Source: Cellvibrionaceae bacterium
Lineage (GTDB): Bacteria; Pseudomonadota; Gammaproteobacteria; Pseudomonadales; Cellvibrionaceae
Direction of reading: 5' to 3'
DNA length: 27,403 nt
Assembly (NCBI GenBank): GCA_021151615.1
Contig: JAGKXA010000031.1
Span: forward strand, 1 to 27,403
Under the pieces are notes generated by a model. That model saw only the letters and a list, made by a program, of their open reading frames with translations, did no database searches and was not told the origin of the DNA. Numbering within the stretch: the stretch's first letter is position 1; every line of letters begins with the position of its first letter. A program made the translations under genes and the position numbers. This document shows, piece after piece, positions 1 through 7,588 of this stretch.

Positions 1-49
1 CTCCCAGGCCGGTGTTCTTTAAAAAATCGCGACGTGATTTATTGTCCAT
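1..49 (-). CDS. DUF1501-like Tat-exported protein, N-terminus only (cut by window edge)
   Basis: Only the first 16 codons are visible, reading MDNKSRRDFLKNTGLG. The segment SRRDFLK is a textbook twin-arginine (Tat) motif, so the protein is very probably folded in the cytoplasm and exported by Tat. It begins 73 bases after the stop of the DUF1549/DUF1553 gene on the same strand. In many bacteria DUF1549/DUF1553 genes are followed directly by a DUF1501 gene whose product starts with just such a Tat signal, so the family is inferred from the motif plus the neighbour. The ribosome site is weak (GTGAGA about 10 bases upstream). Everything past residue 16 lies outside the window; other Tat substrates cannot be excluded. 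Confidence 0.6.
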   Translation of the reverse strand, partial: MDNKSRRDFLKNTGLG

Positions 50-111
50 TGCATAGGTCTCACTGGTAAATTGTTAGAAATAATTTAGTAAATTCACATT
101 AAGGCTTGTTG

Positions 112-143
112 GATTTTGCGTATCAGAAGCGATACGCAAAATC
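112..143 (-). repeat. Perfect 13-bp inverted repeat spanning the DUF1553 stop codon
   Basis: GATTTTGCGTATC at 112-124 and GATACGCAAAATC at 131-143 are perfect reverse complements separated by six bases. In the minus-strand transcript this is a 13-bp stem-loop that contains the last codons and the UGA stop (123-125) of the DUF1553 gene. No T-run follows the stem on the minus strand, so it is not a classical Rho-independent terminator. It may protect a processed 3' end or reduce expression of the downstream DUF1501-like gene. Confidence 0.75.
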
Positions 144-2501
144 GTTGGAGTTAGCCACGGCATGCACCAGGTCCACAAAAGCGGCAGCTTTGAATGGATC
201 CAGATTTTTGGTGTCTTTCAAGCCCGTTGGTACCGCCACTTCAAATTTGTCACTCCAGGTTTTGGACTCAACCAGTTTTTGTTGCTCTTTCAGGAAACCT
301 TTGAGCGCTGACTTTTCTTTGCTGGTCGGTTTACGTGAGAACAGAATTTCATACAGCTTGTCGATTTGTGCACTCTCACTCGCACCCGCTTCAGAAATTA
401 CACGCCCTGCCAATGCCTGCGACCAACCGAAGACCACGTCACTGTTAAACAGCGTCAGCGCTTGCAATGGTGTGGTAGTTACATCGCGCTTATGATGCGG
501 TTTGGATGGATCTGCAGGGTCAAATGACGCGGTTAACGGATACGGCAAGCTGCGACGTACGAAGGTGTAAATACTGCGACGCTTGTGATCGTTAGGATCT
601 TTGGCTTCTTCCCAGAGTGCACCACCCTGGCCATTGTTCAGCACATTACCCGCCACCAAACTCGCTGGCACTTTCGGGAACACTGCCGGGCCGCCAATGG
701 TTTCATCCAACTCGCCTGAAGCGTAGAGCAATGAATCGCGCAGCTCTTCCGCTTCCAAACGCTTGCGTGGATAAGTCGCCAGCAGTTTATTGGCAGGATC
801 TACTTTTAATGCATCCGCACGCTCATCAGATGATTGACGGTACACAGCAGACAGCACAATTTCGCGTTGCAATTTTTTAACATCCCAACCGCTTTGCACA
901 AAATTGGATGCAAGGTAATCCAGCAATTCCGGATGCGTTGGTTTTTCACCGGCGCGACCAAAATCTTCCACAATACCGGCGATACCTTTATTAAACAGCT
1001 GCGCCCAAACACGGTTTACAAAGACACGCGAGGTCAATGGATTTTGTGGATCAGCAATCCAATTAGCCAATGCGGTACGGCGGCCGGTTGAATTGGCAGT
1101 CGGAGTAATTTTAAGGTCGTAGTTTGCAGCCCAAAGTTTTGGCAAACCCGGCTCAACCGCCTCCAACGGACGCTCATGAATACCATTGAAGCGAATACGT
1201 GTTTCAGGTGCCTGGGTGCCCAACTCGGTTAATGCGGTATAGGTTTTTGATCCGCGACGTGGACGCAAGTTATCGAATTTCTTCAACTCCTCGGTGAGAC
1301 GCTCGTACTCAACCCAGCGCTCCACATTCGCTGGATCATATTGCGGATGTCCTTTCTCGGATGTTTCTTTCAAATAACCAGCAATATCGCGCTCGGAAGC
1401 CACCGCATTCAGGCGGGCGTTCACCCACTTGTCCAAAGGATTCCATTGATCTTTGGGTTTGAAAATCGCATCGCGACTATCGGTCAAATAGCGTTCGTTG
1501 TGATACTTACGGCCCTTTTCACGAACCTGATCGAGAATCGCTTTTTGCTGATCAGTAATAGGCTTAATGGCCGCTTGATAAACCGCTTGCGCCGTTACGA
1601 AATCAATATCCCATTGCGTCTCAGTGCCTTTCGCCAACTCAAAACGCTCGTTGTTAAAGGTATTGGCAAAAAAAGCTTGCAACTGGAAATATTCTTTCTG
1701 GCTGATTTTGTCGATTTTATGGTTGTGGCATCTCGCGCAACCGATAGTCGATGCAAGGAAAGTTTCACCAACCAGATCAGTCATATCGGTAGCAATTTGA
1801 TAATGACGTTGCACCAGGTCGCGCGAGTTAAAGTTGTCCGGATAACCTGCCAGCAAGCCAGTCGCAATTTTTGCTTCCTGACTGTCGGGCCACAATTCAT
1901 CACCCGCGATTTGCTCGCGAATGAAAGTGTCAAAAGGTTTGTTGTCATTAAAGGCTTTAATCACGTAATCGCGATAGCGCCAGTTGTTCGGGCGAGTCTG
2001 GTCATTCTGGAAACCAGCACTGTCGGCATAACGTGCCAAATCCAGCCAGCGACGCGCCTGGCGCTCACCAAAGTGTGGAGATGCAAGCAAGCGATCAACC
2101 AGCTTTTCATAAGCATCAGGTGATTTGTCTTTTTCAAATGCGGCCACTTCAGCCGGTGTTGGCAACAGGCCAATCAAATCCAGCGTGACACGGCGAATGT
2201 AGGTTGCGCGATCTGCTTCCTCAGCAGGCTTGAGGCCATATTCATTCAATCGAGCCAAAATAAAATTATCGATCGGTGAACGAGCCCACTTGCTGTTACC
2301 TACATCGGGAATTGCCACATTGGTTTTTACCGGCTCGTAAGCCCAGTCTCTGGAGGCTGTACTGGTAATGGGCTTTGCTTTTTCTACTTTGGCCGCAGCT
2401 GGCTTTTTAGCGGTGGCATCAGCGGCGTAGGCCTGTCCCAAGCCAAATACGGTTGCCGATAAACCCAGCGCTATAGCCAGGTATAATTTCTTTTTGTTCA
2501 T
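123..2501 (-). CDS. DUF1549/DUF1553 (planctomycete-cytochrome-type) exported protein
   Basis: This 792-residue protein has a Sec signal peptide (residues 1-26, cleavage near AYA/AD), a low-complexity Ala/Lys/Pro linker, then a DUF1549-like region (about 74-280) and a DUF1553-like region (about 470-740, including TSRVFVNRVWAQLFNKG). The motif C255-A-R-C258-H259 followed by NHK is the conserved CxxCH of DUF1549; it may bind haem or metal, but this is not proven for the family. Family members often carry an N-terminal PSCyt1 cytochrome domain. Here that domain is missing, although the linker that normally joins it to DUF1549 (WAYEPVK... SPIDNFILARL) is kept. An AGGAG ribosome site lies 8 bases before the ATG and a sigma-54-type promoter about 95 bases upstream. 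The biochemical role is unknown; relatives often sit near sulfatases and polysaccharide-degradation genes. Confidence 0.88.
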   Translation of the reverse strand: MNKKKLYLAIALGLSATVFGLGQAYAADATAKKPAAAKVEKAKPITSTASRDWAYEPVKTNVAIPDVGNSKWARSPIDNFILARLNEYGLKPAEEADRATYIRRVTLDLIGLLPTPAEVAAFEKDKSPDAYEKLVDRLLASPHFGERQARRWLDLARYADSAGFQNDQTRPNNWRYRDYVIKAFNDNKPFDTFIREQIAGDELWPDSQEAKIATGLLAGYPDNFNSRDLVQRHYQIATDMTDLVGETFLASTIGCARCHNHKIDKISQKEYFQLQAFFANTFNNERFELAKGTETQWDIDFVTAQAVYQAAIKPITDQQKAILDQVREKGRKYHNERYLTDSRDAIFKPKDQWNPLDKWVNARLNAVASERDIAGYLKETSEKGHPQYDPANVERWVEYERLTEELKKFDNLRPRRGSKTYTALTELGTQAPETRIRFNGIHERPLEAVEPGLPKLWAANYDLKITPTANSTGRRTALANWIADPQNPLTSRVFVNRVWAQLFNKGIAGIVEDFGRAGEKPTHPELLDYLASNFVQSGWDVKKLQREIVLSAVYRQSSDERADALKVDPANKLLATYPRKRLEAEELRDSLLYASGELDETIGGPAVFPKVPASLVAGNVLNNGQGGALWEEAKDPNDHKRRSIYTFVRRSLPYPLTASFDPADPSKPHHKRDVTTTPLQALTLFNSDVVFGWSQALAGRVISEAGASESAQIDKLYEILFSRKPTSKEKSALKGFLKEQQKLVESKTWSDKFEVAVPTGLKDTKNLDPFKAAAFVDLVHAVANSNDFAYRF

Positions 2502-2592
2502 TCACTCGCTCCTACACGAATATTTCAAAAGACAGCATGGCGATTACAAAATCATTGATTTGCAACAGCTCGTTGAATCACAACTAGCCGAG

Positions 2593-2609
2593 TGCAACTA
2601 GTGCGCCAA
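2593..2609 (-). promoter_or_regulatory. rpoN-box: Sigma-54 (-24/-12) promoter for the DUF1553 gene
   Basis: On the minus strand the sequence TTGGCGCACTAGTTGCA fits the RpoN consensus TTGGCACG-N4-TTGCA closely: GG and GC are exactly 10 bases apart, with TTGG and TTGCA intact. The predicted transcription start is near 2582, about 80 bases before the ATG at 2501. It is one of eight matching sites in the window. Confidence 0.75.
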
Positions 2610-2908
2610 ACCTTTAACGAAAAAGAGAAATTATCTTCTGCGGCAATCTATGCTTTTGATTGGAAAGGAAAAATATTTTTAATGCCGATCTAAAATAAAT
2701 TTACGGCATGCTGCAAAAATCGGTTTTACCTGATGGGATAAAAACAATTGCCAGACTCACTGCTATGCAGCCAACAGCCATCACTGCTGTTTCGCCACTA
2801 CTAAAAAAATCCGGTGTTTACTGATTAATTTTGAACACTCAACAGCAAGTAAAAAAATACCCTGAATGGACCAACATAATTATTGTTGTTAAAAAAATAT
2901 AATTGGGA

Positions 2909-2932
2909 AAACCCTTGTATTACAAAGGGTTT
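2909..2932. promoter_or_regulatory. Candidate activator or operator palindrome upstream of TonB receptor 1
   Basis: AAACCCTT and AAGGGTTT form perfect 8-bp arms around GTATTACA, and the centre itself contains TTGTA-T-TACAA. The site lies about 70-92 bases upstream of the predicted start of the sigma-54 promoter at 2975-2990, a usual distance for an enhancer-type activator site. No T-run follows, which argues against a terminator. The binding protein is unknown. Confidence 0.35.
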
Positions 2933-2974
2933 GGCGTTGTATGTGGAATCTAAATTCGCTTTTTTTTAGTTCAC

Positions 2975-2990
2975 TGGCATATTAATTGCC
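2975..2990 (+). promoter_or_regulatory. rpoN-box: Sigma-54 (-24/-12) promoter for TonB receptor 1
   Basis: TGGCATATTAATTGCC has GG at 2976-2977 and GC at 2988-2989, with 10 bases between and TTGC intact. The predicted transcript start is near 3001, giving a leader of about 33 bases that contains the AGGAG ribosome site at 3022-3026. Confidence 0.7.
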
Positions 2991-3033
2991 CAACCACTCC
3001 TGACACACGCATTTATCGATCAGGAGCTATTCA

Positions 3034-5880
3034 ATGTCGTCGACCACGAAAAAATCTGCGCACGAAAAAAATGTTATTTTTGCAACAACAAAAAAACCGT
3101 TTTCGGTAAAACCTTTGGCTTTTTTTGTTGCGTCTGTTGCGCTCTCATCAGCCACTGTTGCTCAATCAGCAAATACCGGCAGCAATTCCGCTGCACAAAA
3201 TCCAACTATTGAAAGTCAGACTGTTGCAAACAACGCAACTGCGAAAACGCCTGCCGCGAAAGATGCGCCGCTAAAGCTGGGTGTAGTTACCGTGCGCAGC
3301 CGTAACCGCATTGAAAAACTGCAAGACGTTCCCCTGTCGGTTTCGGTAGTTCAAGGCAAAGAGCTGGAGCGCCTGAATGCTACAGACATCAACGCCCTCA
3401 CCCAACGCCTTGCCAATATTTCCTGGAACCAGGGCAATCAAAGAACCAGCAGCCTTTCAATTCGCGGTATTGGCAAGCAAGGCCAAACCGAAGCGCAAGA
3501 TCCTGCGGTGGGTTTGATTGTGGATGGGGTTAACTATGCCTACAACGCGCTCTCATCCAGTTTCGATTTCACTGATGTTGAAACCGTAGAGGTAGCGCGC
3601 GGTCCACAGGGAACCCTGTTGGGTAAAAACAGCAGTATCGGCGCGATTAACGTCACCACCAAACGCCCCTCGTTTGATTCGGATTTTTCCTACGCCTTAA
3701 CTCTTGGAGAATGGGACACAGTGCAAGGTCGCTTTGCCGGCGGCGGTGCAGTGGTTGATGATTTGCTGGCCTGGCGTGGCACACTCAGTGTGAGTAAGGG
3801 CCAGGGTGATATTAAAAATGCTTACAATAGCGATGAAAGCATTTCCAACAAAGAGCGCGTTTCCGGCCGCGTACAATTTTTATTAACACCCACTGAAGAC
3901 TTCACCGCACGCCTTGCGGTGGACGTGCAACCACGCTCAGGCGAGCGGACTAACGGTCGCACCATTTACACTCCCACACCGGAAAAATATTCTGATGGCA
4001 GCCCTAACCCGAACAATTCGGATGCAAGCAAACGTTTAGTTCGTCGCTGGTTTACCCAAAGCCCCAACTACAATTACGAAGATTCCTATCTTTGGGGTGG
4101 TGGTGAAAATGAATACAATACTGATGGTCGCCGTCCGTTAATTACCGGCAGCAATGGCGCTACGGTTGAATTAAATTGGAAACTGGATAGCCACACCATT
4201 ACCTCTATCACCGCCTACAAGGATTACCACTTCAACGCGGTAAACGATGAAGGCACACCTTTTGATATCCAACGCAACTCCGGTGGATTTTTTAATGACT
4301 ATAAACAGAAAAGTCAGGAACTTCGCTTAAGCTCCCAACAAGGCGGCTTTGTTGATTACCAAACCGGTTTATATTATTTGGATGTGAATAACCAGGCTGA
4401 GTACCAACGGGTATGGGGTAATGATGCAGGTGCATGGTTTGCCAGTGCAACACAATACGCAACACTCGATAAAGACAGTGCTGGCCGCTACCTGTTAATC
4501 AATTCGCTCTCAGGTTTGGATATGGCCTGGAATAGTCCAGCTGGTTTCCAGGACATCAACAACGAAAGCATTGCAGCCTTCGGCCAAGCAAACTGGAATT
4601 TTACTGAAAAATTTGTATTAACCACCGGCCTGCGTTTTACCCGTGAAGAGCGCGAAAACCACACAGCGACTTACATTAAGGATCACGGTTTTGGTGCCGA
4701 ATTAAACCCGGCCAATGTTGGCGATGTAAACCTGGGTGGTTTCCACTCAGTCAACAGCGCTACCAAAATCAGCAATACACTCACCATTCCAGCGGGCACA
4801 CTCGGCCGCATTGTGACCAATGCCGATGGCACTAAATCATTAGTGACCGATAACACCAACGCACAACTGACACTGGCTGATCAACTCGCCGCAGAGTATT
4901 TTGGCAAAGTGGCAAGTGCAACACCAGGTGAGGCCTACAACAGTTTGACTGCTGCACAGAAAGCACAAGTTGGTGCCGCAAAAGCATTACGCCAATCGCA
5001 AATAGGTGTAGTGTTTGATGAAATTGATGTAGAACCTTACGAAAAAACCCTACCAGCCTTTGTGATTAGTCCTACTTACAAATTCCATGAAAACCTGACC
5101 GGTTATTTCTCCTGGCAACACGGTGAAAAAGCGGGTATTGCGCAAGCAACCAACGGTATTTCCAACCTGGTAAAAGAAGAAAAAATCGATGCATTGGAAT
5201 TAGGCGTAAAATCTTTATTGTTGGACAACACACTGGTATTTAACCTGGCGTTGTTTGATATGAAGATTAAAGATTATCAACAAACCAGTCGTGTTTACGA
5301 CGAATACACCACCAACCTTAATCGACAGGCTGACCCTACCGCCAACGATGTTTACACCAATGCTACTGCAAATATTCCTGAAGTACGCGCGCGCGGTATT
5401 GAAATCGATAGCGTTTATTCGGGTATTCCCAATACCTCCATTCGTTTTGCCGGCGCGATTACCGATGCGGAATATGTGGAATTCACCAACTCGCCCCAGC
5501 CTTCAGAAAATGGCTATACGAACGCACCGCAATACCAGGATGTAAGCGGCGAAACCCTACCCGGCGCTTCAAAATACTCGTTCAATTTAGGCGTTGATTA
5601 CCGTTTACCAGTCTGGGACGGCAAGGAATTCCATACCAGTTTAAACGCGCAATACGCCAGCAAATTCAACTCGGATAACTCACTGTCATCCTACGGTTGG
5701 ATTGAAGGCCGCACGATTGTGGATTTTGGTATTGGCCTGGGCAACAGCAATCAAACCTTTGACGTTAACCTGGTGGTAAAAAACCTGTTTGATGACGACA
5801 CTCCATTAACTCGCACCTGGAACAACTACACACCGGCGCATCCGCGCTGGATTGGTGTGACCTTTAGTGGACGTTTTTAA
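3034..5880 (+). CDS. TonB-dependent outer-membrane receptor (paralogue 1)
   Basis: This 948-residue protein is a TonB-dependent transporter, which uses energy relayed by TonB/ExbBD to import a ligand across the outer membrane. A polar N-terminus of about 28 residues precedes the hydrophobic core of the signal peptide (PLAFFVASVALSSATVAQS). A Ser/Asn/Ala-rich linker leads to a possible TonB box (GVVTVRS) and the plug (about 85-210) with the hallmark RGPQGTLLGKNSSIGAINVTT. The remainder is beta-barrel, ending in FSGRF with the C-terminal Phe typical of outer-membrane proteins. AGGAG lies 7 bases before the ATG. It is clearly paralogous to the receptor at 9374-12031 along its whole length. It heads a unit with the arylsulfotransferase-like gene and lies near a sulfatase, so a sulfated organic ligand is a reasonable but unproven guess. 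Confidence 0.95.
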   Translation: MSSTTKKSAHEKNVIFATTKKPFSVKPLAFFVASVALSSATVAQSANTGSNSAAQNPTIESQTVANNATAKTPAAKDAPLKLGVVTVRSRNRIEKLQDVPLSVSVVQGKELERLNATDINALTQRLANISWNQGNQRTSSLSIRGIGKQGQTEAQDPAVGLIVDGVNYAYNALSSSFDFTDVETVEVARGPQGTLLGKNSSIGAINVTTKRPSFDSDFSYALTLGEWDTVQGRFAGGGAVVDDLLAWRGTLSVSKGQGDIKNAYNSDESISNKERVSGRVQFLLTPTEDFTARLAVDVQPRSGERTNGRTIYTPTPEKYSDGSPNPNNSDASKRLVRRWFTQSPNYNYEDSYLWGGGENEYNTDGRRPLITGSNGATVELNWKLDSHTITSITAYKDYHFNAVNDEGTPFDIQRNSGGFFNDYKQKSQELRLSSQQGGFVDYQTGLYYLDVNNQAEYQRVWGNDAGAWFASATQYATLDKDSAGRYLLINSLSGLDMAWNSPAGFQDINNESIAAFGQANWNFTEKFVLTTGLRFTREERENHTATYIKDHGFGAELNPANVGDVNLGGFHSVNSATKISNTLTIPAGTLGRIVTNADGTKSLVTDNTNAQLTLADQLAAEYFGKVASATPGEAYNSLTAAQKAQVGAAKALRQSQIGVVFDEIDVEPYEKTLPAFVISPTYKFHENLTGYFSWQHGEKAGIAQATNGISNLVKEEKIDALELGVKSLLLDNTLVFNLALFDMKIKDYQQTSRVYDEYTTNLNRQADPTANDVYTNATANIPEVRARGIEIDSVYSGIPNTSIRFAGAITDAEYVEFTNSPQPSENGYTNAPQYQDVSGETLPGASKYSFNLGVDYRLPVWDGKEFHTSLNAQYASKFNSDNSLSSYGWIEGRTIVDFGIGLGNSNQTFDVNLVVKNLFDDDTPLTRTWNNYTPAHPRWIGVTFSGRF

Positions 5881-5940
5881 TAGCGAGCTTTTTTAGCTAC
5901 CGTTGTTGATTCAGTTTTTAATCAGGTCACAGTAAACATT

Positions 5941-5971
5941 ATTTTCGCCGCTGCACTGCGGCGGCGAAAAT
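5941..5971 (+). repeat. 11-bp inverted repeat between TonB receptor 1 and the sulfotransferase gene
   Basis: ATTTTCGCCGC (5941-5951) and GCGGCGAAAAT (5961-5971) are perfect complements around a 9-base loop, forming a GC-rich stem just upstream of the AAGGAG ribosome site at 5975-5980. No T-run follows, so full termination is unlikely. It could stabilise the receptor mRNA 3' end after cleavage or lower expression of the next gene. Confidence 0.65.
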
Positions 5972-5987
5972 GTTAAGGAGCGTCCTT

Positions 5988-7421
5988 GTGATTGCATCAT
6001 TGAAGAAAAAAATCTTTTTACCGCTGAGCAGAGTTATTTATCCTCTGGCGACCACCGCTATTGTTCTCGCGGCCAATCTTGCCCAGGCAATTCCCGGCGT
6101 CTACCCAACGGGTACAACCATTTATGATCCCGCGAAAGCGTATAACTCTTATGTGTTATTCACCGGCCAGGATAAAAAGACCCATTTGATCGATTTAAAT
6201 GGGAATGTCGTTCGCGAATGGAATTACAACGCTTTTCCACCGGTATTGATTGATCCCGCACTGAACAACGGCAAACGCGGGCATGTATTGGTTCAGCTTT
6301 CCGGTGAAACCGGCGGTCGAGCCAACGCAACTGCACAATCCATTGGTGAAGTGGATTGGAACGGGAAAATAGTCTGGCAATGGGGCGGTGCTGGAGCACA
6401 GGATGCCTATGCCGGCAACGGCACAGCCACCGATGCCAGCGGCTATGGCACCAGTGTTCGCCAACATCATGATTGGCGCAGGCTACCTAATGGCAACACC
6501 ATTATCCTCGTGAACTATGTTATTCCGGTTAAAGGATGGAAGGCCGACAAGTTATTGGAGGACGGTGTCTATGAAGTGAACGCCAAAGGCGAAGTCGTTT
6601 GGAAATGGGCGGCGTTTGATCACCTGGATGAATTCGGATTTAGTGAAGAATCACTGAAAATATTGCGCGAAACATTAACGCGCAACGATAAAACCATTCC
6701 GTTTGACTATTTACACTTCAATAATTTATCTGTTGTGGGACCGAACAAATGGTATGACGCCGGCGACCAGCGCTTCCATCCTGATAATTTATTATTTGAT
6801 GCGCGCGAAGCCAATATTATTGGCATTATCGATAAAAAATCTGGAAAAATTGTGTGGCGTATTGGCCCGGATTATCCACCCTCAATTGGCCAATTTGCGC
6901 TGCCGCGCCCGGTAGACCAAATTTCCGGGCAGCATGACGCGCACATCATTCCCAAAGGCTTACCGGGCGAAGGTAATTTACTGGTATTTGATAACCAGGG
7001 CGCTGCAGGTTATCCGCCAGTAAATATCGGCACCCAACCGCGCTCGCGTGTATTGGAAATTGATCCGGTTAAAAAAGAAATTGTGTGGCAATACACAGGC
7101 GTTGATTCCGGCAAACCCGGTTACAGCTTCTACAGCTCATATATCAGTAGTGCACGCCGTTTACCCAATGGCAATACCCTGATTGATGAGGGTATGAATG
7201 GGCGCTTGTTCCAAATCACCCACAAAGGTGAAATTGTGTGGGAATACATCAGCCCTTACTTCAGCACACCGCGCCCGGAGGATGCACAGCAAATTTCCAG
7301 CAACACCGTATACCGCGCGCAACCCGTGCCCTATGACTGGGTGCCGGAAGGCACTCCACGCACAGAAAAACCGGTTAAGTTGATTGATATCAAGACCTTC
7401 CGCGTTGACCCCAAGCATTGA
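5988..7421 (+). CDS. Arylsulfotransferase-like six-bladed propeller protein, exported
   Basis: The product resembles the arylsulfotransferase (ASST) families, periplasmic enzymes that move sulfate between phenolic compounds without PAPS. I choose the GTG at 5988 over an ATG at 5970 because AAGGAG sits 7 bases before the GTG and the ATG lies inside a hairpin; this gives 477 residues. The signal peptide ends near residue 34 (NLAQA). Six repeats of the type G-x-I/V-V-x-W (starting near residues 71, 125, 200, 286, 362 and 413) match a six-bladed beta-propeller. Candidate active-site residues are His243 (DYLHFNN), His316 (GQHDAH) and Arg352/354 (PRSRV), by analogy with characterised ASSTs; I could not place the catalytic sulfohistidine with confidence. 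It follows TonB receptor 1 by 107 bases and ends before a good terminator. Confidence 0.8.
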   Translation: MIASLKKKIFLPLSRVIYPLATTAIVLAANLAQAIPGVYPTGTTIYDPAKAYNSYVLFTGQDKKTHLIDLNGNVVREWNYNAFPPVLIDPALNNGKRGHVLVQLSGETGGRANATAQSIGEVDWNGKIVWQWGGAGAQDAYAGNGTATDASGYGTSVRQHHDWRRLPNGNTIILVNYVIPVKGWKADKLLEDGVYEVNAKGEVVWKWAAFDHLDEFGFSEESLKILRETLTRNDKTIPFDYLHFNNLSVVGPNKWYDAGDQRFHPDNLLFDAREANIIGIIDKKSGKIVWRIGPDYPPSIGQFALPRPVDQISGQHDAHIIPKGLPGEGNLLVFDNQGAAGYPPVNIGTQPRSRVLEIDPVKKEIVWQYTGVDSGKPGYSFYSSYISSARRLPNGNTLIDEGMNGRLFQITHKGEIVWEYISPYFSTPRPEDAQQISSNTVYRAQPVPYDWVPEGTPRTEKPVKLIDIKTFRVDPKH

Positions 7422-7450
7422 TTTTTCACACTGACATGGATGTTATTCCT

Positions 7451-7484
7451 CTACTGCCAGCAGTTGCCCTGCTGGTAGATTTTT
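7451..7484 (+). terminator. Rho-independent terminator after the arylsulfotransferase-like gene
   Basis: CCAGCAG (7457-7463) pairs with CTGCTGG (7469-7475) around loop TTGCC; CTA/TAG extends the stem after a small bulge, and ATTTTT (7479-7484) follows. This is a standard intrinsic terminator 30 bases after the stop codon, so the TonB receptor-sulfotransferase transcript should mostly end here. Confidence 0.75.
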
Positions 7485-7588
7485 CCCTGCAAGGCCAAGC
7501 AACATGATTGCTGCTTAGGGATACCTGCATTCGCCGGGATTACGAAAAAATTCCATCTACCAACTTTATTTTATTCGCGGGTGAATTT

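Larger units (their letters stand above)
2502..3033. other. Divergent intergenic region with two RpoN promoters and two palindromes
   Basis: This 532-base region separates the divergently transcribed DUF1553 and TonB receptor 1 genes. I see no gene in it. It holds a sigma-54-type promoter on each strand (2593-2609 minus, 2975-2990 plus) and, between them, two inverted repeats: AACAGC-N7-GCTGTT (2773-2791) and AAACCCTT-N8-AAGGGTTT (2909-2932). A sigma-54 activator must bind DNA upstream of the promoter, and one binding region here could serve both directions; that is inference. Confidence 0.6.

Noticed and set aside
2883..2903. TATAAT at 2898-2903 as a sigma-70 promoter for TonB receptor 1
   Set aside because: No -35 box at 16-18 bases spacing, and the region is AT-rich.
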